Assembly (NCBI GenBank): GCA_027623555.1 | Contig: JAQBSZ010000018.1 | Span: 1 to 64,000 of the forward strand | Source: Pseudomonadota bacterium | GTDB lineage: Bacteria; Pseudomonadota; Gammaproteobacteria; Pseudomonadales; Pseudohongiellaceae | Reading direction: 5' to 3' | Length of the DNA stretch: 64,000 nt | Part shown: piece after piece, positions 47,151 to 57,230 of the stretch | How the letters are laid out: each line of letters opens with the position of its first letter | How positions within the stretch are numbered: position 1 is the stretch's first letter | Translations under genes and position numbers: made by a program | Notes under the pieces: model-generated | Told to the model about the DNA's origin: nothing | The model's database searches: none | Seen by the model: only the letters and a program-made list of their open reading frames with translations

Positions 47151-47747
47151 CTAGAACGAGACCTTTGGTGCATCCTGTATTTGTTCACTGTCTTCAAATT
47201 CCAGCAGACTGGCATCAGACCCATGACCAAATACACCGGCAATTGCAACAGGCGGGAAGGATTGGCGGTAGGTGTTGTATGCCATCACCTGATCATTAAA
47301 TGCCTGACGGGAAAAAGCGACTTTGTTCTCTGTTGCAGTCAGTTCCTCACTAAGCTGCATCATATTCTGATTGGCCTTCAGATCTGGATAGGCTTCCATT
47401 ACGACATTAAATCGATTTAACGCCCCTGCCAGCACGCTTTCCTGACCAGCCAACTCTTTAATTGCCGCTGCATTACCCGGGTCGGCTGCCGCTGCCGCCA
47501 GTCCAGCTGCGGCGGAATTACGCGCCGCAATGACGGCCTCAAGCGTTTCCCGCTCATGCTTGATATAACCCTTCGCTGTTTCCACCAGATTTGGAATAAG
47601 GTCATAGCGTCGCTTTAGCTGCACTTCGATCTGTGCAAACGCATTCTGGTATCTATTCTTCAAACTAACCAGACGGTTATAGATTCCAACCAGGTAAAAA
47701 AACACCACTGCTACAATGACCAGTACCACGATTGTCGAAATTTCCAT
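47151..47747 (-). CDS. LemA family protein
   Basis: This 198-residue protein has one N-terminal membrane anchor ([20 protein letters not shown]) followed by the helical LemA domain with [34 protein letters not shown] and [10 protein letters not shown] near the end. It is paired with the M48 protease gene 50 bp downstream. The biochemical role is unknown. Confidence 0.94.
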   Translation of the reverse strand: MEISTIVVLVIVAVVFFYLVGIYNRLVSLKNRYQNAFAQIEVQLKRRYDLIPNLVETAKGYIKHERETLEAVIAARNSAAAGLAAAAADPGNAAAIKELAGQESVLAGALNRFNVVMEAYPDLKANQNMMQLSEELTATENKVAFSRQAFNDQVMAYNTYRQSFPPVAIAGVFGHGSDASLLEFEDSEQIQDAPKVSF

Positions 47748-47922
47748 TGTGTGTACTCCTGTTAATGAAACTAGTTTGGCGAAGCAAAATCATACCCTTG
47801 GAGATATTATTTCATTATTACTTGATATTGTCGCTTCTGCTTCATAAAAAGGCCCAATTGAAATTTTGAGCAAAGCAGAATATCTGCTAAGCTCGAAAAG
47901 CTCGATATCTCAAATACTAACC

Positions 47923-47934
47923 AAAGAATAATAA
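47923..47934 (+). promoter_or_regulatory. AAnAAnAA (Hfq/Crc-type) motif in the lldP leader
   Basis: The run aaagaataataa contains two overlapping AAnAAnAA registers and ends 2 nt before the lldP ATG, where a Shine-Dalgarno would lie; no purine-rich GGAGG-like site is present. In Pseudomonas such motifs at the ribosome site are bound by Hfq/Crc to block translation. Confidence 0.55.
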
Positions 47935-47936
47935 CT

Positions 47937-49724
47937 ATGAGCATCGGTGTCCTTGCCATACTTTCCTTACTACCAATCATCTCGGTAGCTGTCTTTTTAG
48001 TCATCCTTCGCTGGCCTGCCAGTCGGGCCATGCCAATCGCCTATATAGTAGCCGCAGTTCTAGCGTATTTTATATGGCAAATCCCGCTTACCAAGGTGTT
48101 GGCCGCCAGCGTCAATGGCCTGATTGTTGCTGGGACCCTAATCTACATTATCTTTGGCGCCATCCTCCTGCTGAACACGCTGCAACAGAGTGGAGCCATC
48201 CAGACAATTCGTCAGGGCTTTTCCGATATCACTCCGGATCGCCGCATACAGGTAATTATTATTGCCTGGCTATTTGGTTCCTTTATCGAAGGATCGGCCG
48301 GGTTCGGAACACCGGCAGCGGTAGCGGTTCCACTCATGGTAGGGCTCGGTTTTCCAGCCATGGCCGCCGTCGTTGCAGGCATGATCATACAGAGCACACC
48401 CGTGTCTTTCGGCGCAATGGGTACACCGATCCTGGTTGGTATCAATACCGGTCTTTCGGCCGATCCCGACATGGTTGCCTATGCTGCAGAACGCGGCTAT
48501 GCAGAATGGGATTCATTCCTTGGATTCATCGCCACAAAGGTCGCCCTGATACATGCCCTTGCCGGCACTTTCATTCCACTCCTGGTCACAGGGATAATGA
48601 CACGATTCTTTGGCGAACACCGCTCCTTTGCTGATGGCTTCAAGGTATGGAAATTCGCTCTCTTCGCCGCGTTCTCCATGACCATACCTTACCTGATTGT
48701 CGCCACAGTATTTGGTCCCGAATTTCCTTCCATGTTTGGAGGGTTGATCGGGTTGGCAATAGTGGTTATCGCCGCAAGGGCAGGATTCCTGATGCCCAAA
48801 GGCGATGAGTTATGGGACTTCGCCGATAAATCCGAATGGGAAGAAGAATGGACTGGTTACTTACAGAGCGGGCCGGGTGTCAATGAGAAAGCCCAATCCA
48901 TGACGCTCATGCGAGCGTGGTCTCCTTACCTGTTTGTAGCAGGATTTCTTATACTGACGCGATTGCCGCAATTGAATATGGAGGTTTTGCTTCGAGCGCC
49001 AGTCTTTCCCGTGACCCTGTCATGGCCACAGATTTTCGGCAGTGATATCAGTGCGTCATTCCAACCTCTTTGGTCACCAGGAACTATTTTTATCATAGTT
49101 TCCCTGATTACTATCCTGCTTCAAGGCTTAAAATTTCCTGATTACAAGCTAGCCCTCAGCAGTTCGCTAAAAACGCTAGTCCCTGCCTCTACGGCACTGG
49201 TTTTCACTGTGCCAATGGTCCAGGTTTTTATCAACACCAGTGGTGGAGCGTCGGGATACGAACAGATGCCCATTGCGCTTGCTGAAGGCGTAGCTAACCT
49301 GGCCGGCTCTGCGTGGCCATTTTTCTCTACTTTTATTGGTGGGTTAGGGGCATTCGTTGCCGGCAGTAACACCGTAAGCAACATGATGTTCTCATTGTTT
49401 CAGTTCGGTGTGGGCGAACGCATACTGGTAGATCCGACCTGGATAGTGGCACTACAGGCTGTTGGAGGTGCCGCAGGTAATATTATTTGCGTACACAATG
49501 TTGTGGCTGCATCGGCAGTCGCTGGACTTGTCGGCAAAGAAGGTGCCGTAATCCGCAAGACGTTGATTCCGTTTTGTTACTACGCACTAATGACAGGTGC
49601 CATTGGCTATGGAATAGTAAATCTTGACAGTGGTATTTTTAATGCAGGATTTATAGTCGTCGGTCTAATTGTGGCTATCATGGTTTACTTTATTATAAAG
49701 TTCAATCGGAGCAGTGTTCCCTGA
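47937..49724 (+). CDS. L-lactate permease
   Basis: This 595-residue polytopic inner-membrane symporter of the LctP/LldP family has [30 protein letters not shown] (about 105-135) and the C-terminal [24 protein letters not shown] and [19 protein letters not shown] blocks, all family signatures. It imports lactate (and probably glycolate) with protons. No lactate dehydrogenase gene is adjacent. Translation may be controlled through the AAnAAnAA motif at the start codon. Confidence 0.95.
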   Translation: MSIGVLAILSLLPIISVAVFLVILRWPASRAMPIAYIVAAVLAYFIWQIPLTKVLAASVNGLIVAGTLIYIIFGAILLLNTLQQSGAIQTIRQGFSDITPDRRIQVIIIAWLFGSFIEGSAGFGTPAAVAVPLMVGLGFPAMAAVVAGMIIQSTPVSFGAMGTPILVGINTGLSADPDMVAYAAERGYAEWDSFLGFIATKVALIHALAGTFIPLLVTGIMTRFFGEHRSFADGFKVWKFALFAAFSMTIPYLIVATVFGPEFPSMFGGLIGLAIVVIAARAGFLMPKGDELWDFADKSEWEEEWTGYLQSGPGVNEKAQSMTLMRAWSPYLFVAGFLILTRLPQLNMEVLLRAPVFPVTLSWPQIFGSDISASFQPLWSPGTIFIIVSLITILLQGLKFPDYKLALSSSLKTLVPASTALVFTVPMVQVFINTSGGASGYEQMPIALAEGVANLAGSAWPFFSTFIGGLGAFVAGSNTVSNMMFSLFQFGVGERILVDPTWIVALQAVGGAAGNIICVHNVVAASAVAGLVGKEGAVIRKTLIPFCYYALMTGAIGYGIVNLDSGIFNAGFIVVGLIVAIMVYFIIKFNRSSVP

Positions 49725-49774
49725 TTTAGCCGCTGAGATCAAAGTACACAACAGATCTTCATTCACTGCAAATC

Positions 49775-51766
49775 ATGGTTGAGTCTAGTCGGGTAAATCA
49801 AATTTCTAGCGAGAGATCATTAATCGTCGCAACCGCTGGACATGTCGACCACGGCAAGACTGCTCTTATCGATCGGATCACCGGAACCAACACCGACACT
49901 CTCCAGGAAGAAAAGGAGCGTGGGCTGAGCATCAATCTTGGCTATGCGTACTTCCATTATTCGAGTTCAACCAATAACCAATCCTTCGAAAACACCATTG
50001 GTTTTGTCGACGTACCCGGTCATTCTGACTTTATCAATAATATGCTCGCCGGTGTCGGCACGGTTGACTACGCCCTCCTCGTTATCGCCGCCGATGACGG
50101 CATCATGCCCCAGACCAGGGAGCACCTGGCAATCCTCGATCTGCTCGGAATTTCCAGTGGGCTGGTCGCTCTGAGCAAGATTGACAAGTGTGATGACCAG
50201 CGAATCGAGTCAGTATCGAAGGAGATTTGTGACTTATTATCACCAACATCGATGCGAGATTCACCCATCTTTCCGATTTCGAATATCACCGGTGCTGGCA
50301 TCGAGTCTCTCATCAACCACCTCCAATTGGTTCTTGCAGACAAGGTAGAGAACCGCGATCTGTATTCAAATCACTTCACCCGATTCCTGGTGGACCGCAG
50401 CTTCACCGTCAAGGGGGCAGGTACCGTGGTCACAGGAAGTGTGCGAGCAGGACTAATGAGAGCAGGTGATTCTATTCTGCATTCAGGAACTGCGCAGCAA
50501 ACAAGAATCAGGGGTTTACGGCAAGACACGGCAGATATCGAAATTGCTCGCGCTGGCCAGCGCGCAGCTGCCAATATTGGAATCAATGCTGACCGTATCC
50601 GGCGGGGAGACTGGTTAATTGATCCGCAGATTTACAAACCCGTGCTGCGCTTCGACGCTACCATCAATCTCATCGACGCAGCGTTCGAGTTAAGAAGTAG
50701 CGCGCAGTATCATCTCTTTATAGGTGCAGCCCACCATATTGTAACGATTCGATGCCTTGATAGTACGCAGCAAGACCTCTACCAGGTTGCCTCACACGAG
50801 ACTATGATTGCCCACTATGGTGACAGATTCGTTCTTCGAGATCCCGCCTCACAGATCACTATCGGCGGCGGCAAGGTTATTGATATTTTCATACCGCGAC
50901 GCAAACGCAGCAGTGAATCGAGATTGCAAGCACTTAGAGCCCTTAACAATGATTCCACCATTGCACTAGATGAACTGTTGCGGTTGTCTTCTCTAGGAGT
51001 AGACCTGGAACAGTTCGTCATTTGTCGAAACCTGAACCTGATCGCTGTTGAAGAGCTTTTCAGCAAGCTCAAGGCGCGAAACCGAACTGTAGTTAAATTA
51101 CGCATCGAGAATCGCAAGCACCCCACTCTATTGGATGAGGAGTATTTCCTCGAATATGCCTCTCAGATCTTCAGCGGTCTGGAACACTTTCACTCTGATC
51201 ATTCCAACCAGCAAGGGATCAGTGAACCAGCACTCAGCAAAGCGGTAAGCTTCGAAGGCTCGCACCTGTTGTTCCATGCTGTCCTGCAGGCAATGATTAA
51301 CGATGCAACGATAAAGCGCACTGGCACGCTCCTGCATTTGCCAGATCATGTAAGCATCCTCAGCCAGGAAGAACAGCAATTTCTTGGCAAGGTGCGCCCA
51401 CTGCTTATAAAAGCCGGTAACGTCCCACCCAGAACCAGAGAATTGGTAGAGTTGACCGGGATCCCACTAAGGTCACTTGAACAAATTCTCAAGCAGGTGA
51501 CCTTGGCCGGCAATTTAATAAAAGTGGCTGATAATCGATACTACTTGCCAGAAACGATTATGGCGCTTGCCGAACTTACCGAACAGTTAGCAAACTCTAG
51601 TTCCATAGTTGACGGATTTTCAGTAATCCAGTTTCGAGACACTTCCGGAATAGGCCGCAACCTTTGCATTGAGATTCTCGAATATTTCGATCGCATTGGT
51701 TTCACGCGCCGTGATGGTAATAGCCGGTTTATACGAACTGAAAAAGAGAATATTTTCGGCCGCTGA
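49775..51766 (+). CDS. Selenocysteine-specific elongation factor SelB
   Basis: This 663-residue translational GTPase carries Sec-tRNA(Sec) to UGA codons marked by a SECIS element. The G1 motif GHVDHGKT is at residues 22-29, G3 DVPGHSDF, and G4 SKID (in place of the usual TKxD/NKxD). Domains II-III follow, then the C-terminal winged helices (about 400-663, ending near IGRNLCIEILEYFDRIGFTRRDG) that bind SECIS RNA. The N-terminus is about 15 residues longer than usual. selA is 14 kb away. Confidence 0.95.
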   Translation: MVESSRVNQISSERSLIVATAGHVDHGKTALIDRITGTNTDTLQEEKERGLSINLGYAYFHYSSSTNNQSFENTIGFVDVPGHSDFINNMLAGVGTVDYALLVIAADDGIMPQTREHLAILDLLGISSGLVALSKIDKCDDQRIESVSKEICDLLSPTSMRDSPIFPISNITGAGIESLINHLQLVLADKVENRDLYSNHFTRFLVDRSFTVKGAGTVVTGSVRAGLMRAGDSILHSGTAQQTRIRGLRQDTADIEIARAGQRAAANIGINADRIRRGDWLIDPQIYKPVLRFDATINLIDAAFELRSSAQYHLFIGAAHHIVTIRCLDSTQQDLYQVASHETMIAHYGDRFVLRDPASQITIGGGKVIDIFIPRRKRSSESRLQALRALNNDSTIALDELLRLSSLGVDLEQFVICRNLNLIAVEELFSKLKARNRTVVKLRIENRKHPTLLDEEYFLEYASQIFSGLEHFHSDHSNQQGISEPALSKAVSFEGSHLLFHAVLQAMINDATIKRTGTLLHLPDHVSILSQEEQQFLGKVRPLLIKAGNVPPRTRELVELTGIPLRSLEQILKQVTLAGNLIKVADNRYYLPETIMALAELTEQLANSSSIVDGFSVIQFRDTSGIGRNLCIEILEYFDRIGFTRRDGNSRFIRTEKENIFGR

Positions 51767-51901
51767 TCATTAGTTCTGTCCGTCTCTTTAAGGGATTTCA
51801 ATATCCATTGACTTGCATCAACTGTAACGCCTTATTTGTTTGAACTCGCCTAAACTCTGATCCACACTGAACAGATCAAAAAATGTTTGAGGTGGCTAGA
51901 A

Positions 51902-52411
51902 ATGAATACCCTGCATAGAAGAATTCTTAATGTATCAGGCATTACAGCCCTGGTAATGCTGGCAGTGCTTTCTGCCTGCCAGCCCGCCCAGGAGACTGAA
52001 GCATTCACGTTGCCTGTAAGCATAAATGAAGTTATGGCTTCGTTAATCAATCATTCCGCCGACCCCATCTGGATAGCTGCCTGGCGAAATCCCCGCTCTG
52101 AACGTGACTGGCGCGAATTGGAACACCTCGCGCGACAACTACAGATTGGTGGTGCCTTGTTAACGATTCCGGGAACCGGTCCTGCTGACAAACAATGGAC
52201 TGGGCGTGCTGAATGGCAGCAATTTTCGATGCAGCTCTCCAGCGCGGCTGGACGAGCGGTGAACGCTGCTCGATCAAAAGACATAGAGCTGATTAGCCGG
52301 GCGGGTGACGAAATCGTTGCTGTCTGTGAAGCATGTCATACAGACTTCAAGCCAGATCTACCCACCATGAATATTTATGGTGAGTTGTCGCCAACGGCGG
52401 ACAATATCTAA
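51902..52411 (+). CDS. Lipoprotein with a single c-type haem motif
   Basis: A 169-residue protein from the ATG at 51902 (GAGGTGG upstream; an in-frame start at 51887 is less likely). The N-terminal signal ends in the lipobox LSAC. There is one CxxCH (CEACH) about 25 residues from the C-terminus, the arrangement of cytochrome c'-type four-helix proteins, and the helical spacing of the body fits. The role could be electron transfer or gas binding; this is inference. Confidence 0.7.
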   Translation: MNTLHRRILNVSGITALVMLAVLSACQPAQETEAFTLPVSINEVMASLINHSADPIWIAAWRNPRSERDWRELEHLARQLQIGGALLTIPGTGPADKQWTGRAEWQQFSMQLSSAAGRAVNAARSKDIELISRAGDEIVAVCEACHTDFKPDLPTMNIYGELSPTADNI

Positions 52412-52448
52412 ACGCAGCTATTAGTCTCCTACCGCGCTTTACCAATAG

Positions 52449-52490
52449 AAAACAAAGCTGCTACTCTAATCGGTAGTGGCTTTGTTTGTT
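52449..52490 (+). terminator. Rho-independent terminator
   Basis: AAACAAAGC (52450-52458) pairs with GCTTTGTTT (52479-52487), with an inner CTAC/GTAG pair and a TG/TG bulge. The right arm is T-rich, fitting termination after the haem lipoprotein gene. Confidence 0.75.
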
Positions 52491-52553
52491 CTTGTATGGA
52501 ATGTTGGAAAAGATTTCTGAGAGTCATAACTGGGGAAAAAATTGGAAAGCTAG

Positions 52554-54029
52554 ATGGGACTCGATATTGCAAATACGGATTTCACGGATGACAATTTCCA
52601 TCGTTTCGGTGATAAGCTCAGATCGAACCTGAAAGCCCTCGGCATACTCTTGGCCCGACCTGACTTTGGCGAAGGCGACTTGTCATTTGGCGCCGAACTG
52701 GAGTTGTATATCGTCGATGCAAATGGTCGGCCGCTGCATGTTAATCAGGAAATAATTGCGCAGCTTAAGGATCCGCAGCTCACTCTCGAGCTCAATCGCT
52801 ACAACCTGGAGTACAATTTCAAACCTTCCCTACTCAAAGACCGGTGCTTCACTTTGACGCAAATCGAGGCGCTGGCCGCTATTGACAAGATAAATACCTG
52901 CGCGAAGCAGTGGGCTGGCAGTGTAGTACCAATTGGGATTTTACCGACACTCGAGCAATCGGATACGGGCTACCATGCCATGACTCCCCTGCCCCGTTTC
53001 AAGGCGCTAACCCAGGCCTTAACACACATACGAGGTGGCCCCTTCACGATTGCTATCGAAGGAGAAGAAAAATTACAGCTCGCCATGGATGATGTGACGC
53101 TGGAAGGAGCTAATACGTCATTTCAGGTTCACTTGCGAGTGCCTCCAAGAGAATACGCTGATTTTTATAATTCAGTGCAACTGGTGACACCGCTTGTTGT
53201 GGCCATGGCAGCAAACTCTCCAACGTTGTTTGGACACCGGCTCTGGCAGGAAACCCGAATACCACTCTTTAAGCAGTCAATTGATTGTCGACCGAATGAT
53301 TCTCTGCATCCGGTACCTGCCCGAGTCAATTTTGGCAATAACTGGCTACGAGACGGTGCATTCGAATTGTTCGCCGAGGCGGCACTGCTCTATCGTCCAA
53401 TTTTACCTGTCTGCAACGATGAAGACCCGGTTGCCGTTGCGCAAAGCGGAGGCACTCCGCAATTACACGAGCTCAGATTGCACCAGGGTTCTATCTGGCT
53501 ATGGAACAGGCCGGTTTATGATCCAACACATGGGGGACACCTGCGCGTGGAATTACGGGCATTTCCCGCTGGACCATCCATAGTCGATATGCTCGCCAAT
53601 GCTGCTCTGGCAATCGGGCTTGCCAAATTGATGCAGCCTACAATTAAACAATTGTTACCGGCTATTCCTTTTGCCTATTGTATAGCCAATTTCTATCGGG
53701 CAGCCCAGAAAGGCATGGCTGCCGAACTATTCTGGCCTTCACTAAATCAGAGCCAACCTGAATACCATGCTGTACCAGAAATTCTCGAACGCCTCCTGCC
53801 GCAAATTCCGGAACAACTTCTGGGAATGGGATTTATCGAAGAAGATATTAGACCACTGTTGGAAGTACTCCAGGAGAGGCTCCAAACCCGCCAGACAGGA
53901 GCACAATGGCAGCTTAACAAACTCATTGAGCTGCGTAAGGATCTACACAAAAGAGAAGCGCTTACCGTGATGTTCCAGGAATACCAAAAAAACAGTGCAG
54001 CAAATATTCCTGTTGCCAGGTGGCAGTAA
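52554..54029 (+). CDS. Glutamate-cysteine ligase-like (GCS2-type) enzyme
   Basis: This 491-residue protein has a GCS2-like ligase fold: SFGAELELYIVD (about 42-53, metal-site Glu pair), ELNRYNLEYNFKP, FQVHLRVPP, and the C-terminal ELRAFPAGPS with the catalytic Arg/Glu. Family members make gamma-glutamyl or similar amide bonds using ATP. The amino acid substrate is not predictable. The gene is followed 5 bp later by an AstE/AspA-like deacylase, suggesting a shared small-molecule pathway rather than glutathione synthesis. Confidence 0.82.
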   Translation: MGLDIANTDFTDDNFHRFGDKLRSNLKALGILLARPDFGEGDLSFGAELELYIVDANGRPLHVNQEIIAQLKDPQLTLELNRYNLEYNFKPSLLKDRCFTLTQIEALAAIDKINTCAKQWAGSVVPIGILPTLEQSDTGYHAMTPLPRFKALTQALTHIRGGPFTIAIEGEEKLQLAMDDVTLEGANTSFQVHLRVPPREYADFYNSVQLVTPLVVAMAANSPTLFGHRLWQETRIPLFKQSIDCRPNDSLHPVPARVNFGNNWLRDGAFELFAEAALLYRPILPVCNDEDPVAVAQSGGTPQLHELRLHQGSIWLWNRPVYDPTHGGHLRVELRAFPAGPSIVDMLANAALAIGLAKLMQPTIKQLLPAIPFAYCIANFYRAAQKGMAAELFWPSLNQSQPEYHAVPEILERLLPQIPEQLLGMGFIEEDIRPLLEVLQERLQTRQTGAQWQLNKLIELRKDLHKREALTVMFQEYQKNSAANIPVARWQ

Positions 54030-54034
54030 AATTT

Positions 54035-55078
54035 ATGGAGCAGTCGATTGAATCCCAAGACAACAAGTTTCATTACTGGAAAGACCCCGCACCGGACAAG
54101 ATAGGTCCCACAGTTACGGAATTCCTCAAGCGGCTGCCAGGCCCAACGCATATCCACGTCACGGGTACTGATTCCAGCCGCTGTCGAGCTGTAGCAACAC
54201 TCTTGCATGGCAATGAACCCTCTGGCCTGTATGCAGTATATGAAACCCTGCAGCAACAGATAAGGCCCGCGGTAGACATCCACTACTTCATACCCAGCGT
54301 AGATGCGGCCCGCCAGGCTCCGGGGTTTATCTATCGAATGCTGCCCCACCAGAAGGACTTGAACCGCTGTTTCAAAACGCCGTTTGGAAATTCCGAACAG
54401 GATCTGCTCGCTGAAGACTTGCTGGAAAATCTCAGGAGGCTTAACCCTGAATGTGTGATCGACATCCACAACACTTCCGGATCCAGTCCTTCTTTCGGGG
54501 TAACCACGTTTATGGATGAACGACACGATGCGCTGGTATCACTGTTTACCCATCGCATGATCGTCACGGATCTGATTTTGGGTTCTCTGATGGAAATTAG
54601 TGATTCGATGATGCCAACAGTGACGATTGAATGCGGTGGCGCAGAAGATACCGAATCTAACCGGATGGCTACCGAAGGATTGATTAAATACATAACTTAC
54701 GAAGACGTATTGTCGGTAAAACATACCGATATGTCACTGGAGTTCTTTCACAATCCATTGCGCGTCGAATTGCTTGACGGCAGTGATATTGCCTACGGTG
54801 ATCACAGCCTGATGAAAGATGGCGTTACTCTTCTGTCAGATATCGAACATTTTAATTTTGGCTATGTCGGCCCCGAAAACTGCCTGGGATTTGTATCCGG
54901 CGAGTTAGCTGCAAACTTGACGGTGCTGGACATACACAGAAAGGAGAGACTTCTGGACTACTTCACCCTTGAGGACGGCAAGCTTTACCCGACACGGCGC
55001 CTGAAGTTATTCATGGTTACCACAAATCCTGAGATTGCCCGGAAAGATTGCCTTTTTTACCTGGTTGAAGGAGATTAG
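54035..55078 (+). CDS. Succinylglutamate desuccinylase/aspartoacylase-like zinc hydrolase
   Basis: A 347-residue protein from the ATG at 54035 (an in-frame GTG at 54020 lacks a ribosome site). Zinc ligands are in LLHGNEPSG (HxxE) and VIDIHNTSG (His), as in the M14-like AstE/AspA family; TVTIECGGAED carries the likely catalytic Glu. It deacylates N-acyl amino acids in known members; the substrate here is unknown. It is tightly coupled to the GCS2-like gene and its 3' end overlaps the convergent pap gene by 4 bp. Confidence 0.85.
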   Translation: MEQSIESQDNKFHYWKDPAPDKIGPTVTEFLKRLPGPTHIHVTGTDSSRCRAVATLLHGNEPSGLYAVYETLQQQIRPAVDIHYFIPSVDAARQAPGFIYRMLPHQKDLNRCFKTPFGNSEQDLLAEDLLENLRRLNPECVIDIHNTSGSSPSFGVTTFMDERHDALVSLFTHRMIVTDLILGSLMEISDSMMPTVTIECGGAEDTESNRMATEGLIKYITYEDVLSVKHTDMSLEFFHNPLRVELLDGSDIAYGDHSLMKDGVTLLSDIEHFNFGYVGPENCLGFVSGELAANLTVLDIHRKERLLDYFTLEDGKLYPTRRLKLFMVTTNPEIARKDCLFYLVEGD

Positions 55079-56613
55079 CTCTTGTCTTTACCCTGCCTCC
55101 GCGCCTCGGGGAGCAGCGCCTGTTCGAGTCCATTGCACACCGTTTCCAGTATCTGAATTCGGGCATACTTCTTGTCGTTGCCGGCGACAATCGTCCATGG
55201 CGTATGAGCAGTGCTGGTGTGAGCGACCATATCATTGATGGCTGATTTGTAGTCATCCCAGCGTTCGCGATTTCGCCAATCCTCCTCGGTAATCTTATGC
55301 TGCTTACGAGGATCTTTTTCCCTTTCTTTAAAGCGCCTGTGCTGCTCTTCTCTGCTGATATGAATCCAGAATTTAAAGAGTGAAACACCATGGTCCACCA
55401 GGTGTTCTTCGAAGTCGTTAATCTCCTGGTATGAGCGCAACCACTCATGAGGTTGGGCGAATCCTTCTACCCGCTCAACCAGAACCCGGCCATACCAGGA
55501 TCGATCATAGATCGTAACGTATCCTGCTCGTGGAATATGACGCCAGAATCGCCATAAGTAGTGATGCCCTTTCTCTTCATCAGTGGGAGCAGCAATTGGA
55601 ATTACTCGATACAAACGCGCATCTATAGCTGCCGTCATTCGCCGGATCGCACTGCCTTTGCCTCCAGCATCCCAACCTTCGAAAACCAGTACTGTATTGC
55701 GCTTGTTGTTGTACATTTCCCAGGCCAGGTCATGCAATCTCAATTGCAGCTGGCTAATTCTCTTTTCGTATTCTGCCTCAGTTAGACTAAGGGTCAGATC
55801 AACATTGTCCAGGACTGTGATCTGTGAGGTATTTGCAAGAAGCGCATCATGGATCAGTTGAATGCCAGCACTCTCTTCAGACTGTTCCTCAGTTGCTTCC
55901 CGCTTTCCATTCTTCACCAGCTCAGCTTCCATTCGAGCGACAATAGCATCACCGACGGATATATCGCGATAGCGGGGATCGCTGGCCTCGATAATATGCC
56001 AGGGAGCGAAACCAGTATCTGTCAGTCGCAGTGCTCGTTCTGATACCTTGGCAAATCGATCATAGTTTTTCGAGAATTCTTCCAGCAGTGGAGACTTCTT
56101 GAATTTGCTTACCTTTGCTTCATTCTCCATGCGCTCACGTTGCACGGCTTTGGAAAGGTGAAACCAGAGTTTCACAATAATGTTGCCATCAATCGCCAGG
56201 GTTCGTTCCAGTTCTTCAATTCTTTTCAGCTTCTGATCGAGCTCGGCTTCATCAATTTTGTCAAAGGCTGCATCGACCAGTGGTTCGGTATACCACGACC
56301 CGAACATCACGCTGACGGTGCCCTGCATTGGCAGGCTCTTCCAGAACTTCCAGAAGCGGGGTCGCTGTCTCTCTTCGTCCGTTTCATCCCAGAAAGCATG
56401 GGTTTGCACATCCCGTATATCGAACCAGCGATTCAGCCGATCCACAACCTCACCCTTACCTGCCCCTTCTACTCCGGAGACAATGATTATCAGTGCCTTG
56501 CCCGACTTGCGCAGACGTTGCTGCAAATTCAGGAACAAGCGATGAATCTCCGGCTCGAGGCGCTTGTACTCTTCCTTCGAGAGCGATCGACCAACTTCAG
56601 CGGCTTCAAACAT
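55075..56613 (-). CDS. Polyphosphate:AMP phosphotransferase (double PPK2)
   Basis: This 512-residue protein has two tandem PPK2 domains, each with a Walker A: GVEGAGKGEVVDRL near residue 46 and EGWDAGGKGSAIRRM near 310. The second domain has the intact catalytic set (YDRSWYGRVLVERVEGF). The two-domain type (PPK2 class II, Pap) phosphorylates AMP to ADP with polyphosphate. It would recycle AMP from Acs, PanC and PPDK and ties in with phosphate uptake genes at 61.6-63.6 kb. Confidence 0.94.
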   Translation of the reverse strand: MFEAAEVGRSLSKEEYKRLEPEIHRLFLNLQQRLRKSGKALIIIVSGVEGAGKGEVVDRLNRWFDIRDVQTHAFWDETDEERQRPRFWKFWKSLPMQGTVSVMFGSWYTEPLVDAAFDKIDEAELDQKLKRIEELERTLAIDGNIIVKLWFHLSKAVQRERMENEAKVSKFKKSPLLEEFSKNYDRFAKVSERALRLTDTGFAPWHIIEASDPRYRDISVGDAIVARMEAELVKNGKREATEEQSEESAGIQLIHDALLANTSQITVLDNVDLTLSLTEAEYEKRISQLQLRLHDLAWEMYNNKRNTVLVFEGWDAGGKGSAIRRMTAAIDARLYRVIPIAAPTDEEKGHHYLWRFWRHIPRAGYVTIYDRSWYGRVLVERVEGFAQPHEWLRSYQEINDFEEHLVDHGVSLFKFWIHISREEQHRRFKEREKDPRKQHKITEEDWRNRERWDDYKSAINDMVAHTSTAHTPWTIVAGNDKKYARIQILETVCNGLEQALLPEARRQGKDKS

Positions 56614-56750
56614 AAGCAGATTCTTCTCAGGGCTTTGTATGCACTATCTTAATCAAGATTCCGGAAACTTAAACCATATTCACTGTTCACGCCATTAGTG
56701 CTCTGTATTTGCACGCTATAAATTTCTCCATTGCGGCGTGCGGCCCGAAC

Positions 56751-57032
56751 TTAATTGGCACCAGTTGGCAATTTCAATATCAGCCAGGGTCCAATAGTGG
56801 TTGTTTCGACTACTCGTTCACCCGCACTATCAGTGACGGTTGCCGCCATATCTGACAGGTAAATACCATTGGTAACGAAAAATACCAGACGGGTAGCATC
56901 CTGCGGTGCCTGCTCACGCTCTTCCGCACTAAAACAACCAGACCACACCACATCGTTCCGGGCAGCTGCTGAAACTGAGATCAATGCCAGCAGAAAAGCC
57001 CCAACAGCAAGAAAATACTTGACCCTAGCCAC
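56751..57032 (-). CDS. Small secreted protein, unknown
   Basis: A 93-residue protein with a clear signal peptide (KYFLAVGAFLLALISVSAAA) and a short mature part with one cysteine, predicted beta-rich, ending ILKLPTGAN. No family is recognised. It stands alone between pap and the FtsX-type permease gene. Its reality rests on the signal peptide and coding-like frame. Confidence 0.55.
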   Translation of the reverse strand: MARVKYFLAVGAFLLALISVSAAARNDVVWSGCFSAEEREQAPQDATRLVFFVTNGIYLSDMAATVTDSAGERVVETTTIGPWLILKLPTGAN

Positions 57033-57230
57033 ACGTCCACGTATTGAAAGTACGATATTTTATAACTTCACAAGTCAACCCTAGCAGGGTTGGTGAGAAT
57101 CGGTTTGACCTGAGTCAATCGGGCTATAATCACTCGAATAGCATAGAGACTGGCAAATTAGTTGTAACCGGTAAGTACCTGCCTGCGTCAAACCATAAAA
57201 CACTCTGGATCAAGAGGGATAAGTGCTGCC

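Noticed and set aside
53747..54526. 259-codon minus-strand frame across the ligase/deacylase junction
   Set aside because: It is antisense to two well-supported, coupled genes; its product has no recognisable domain and odd composition.
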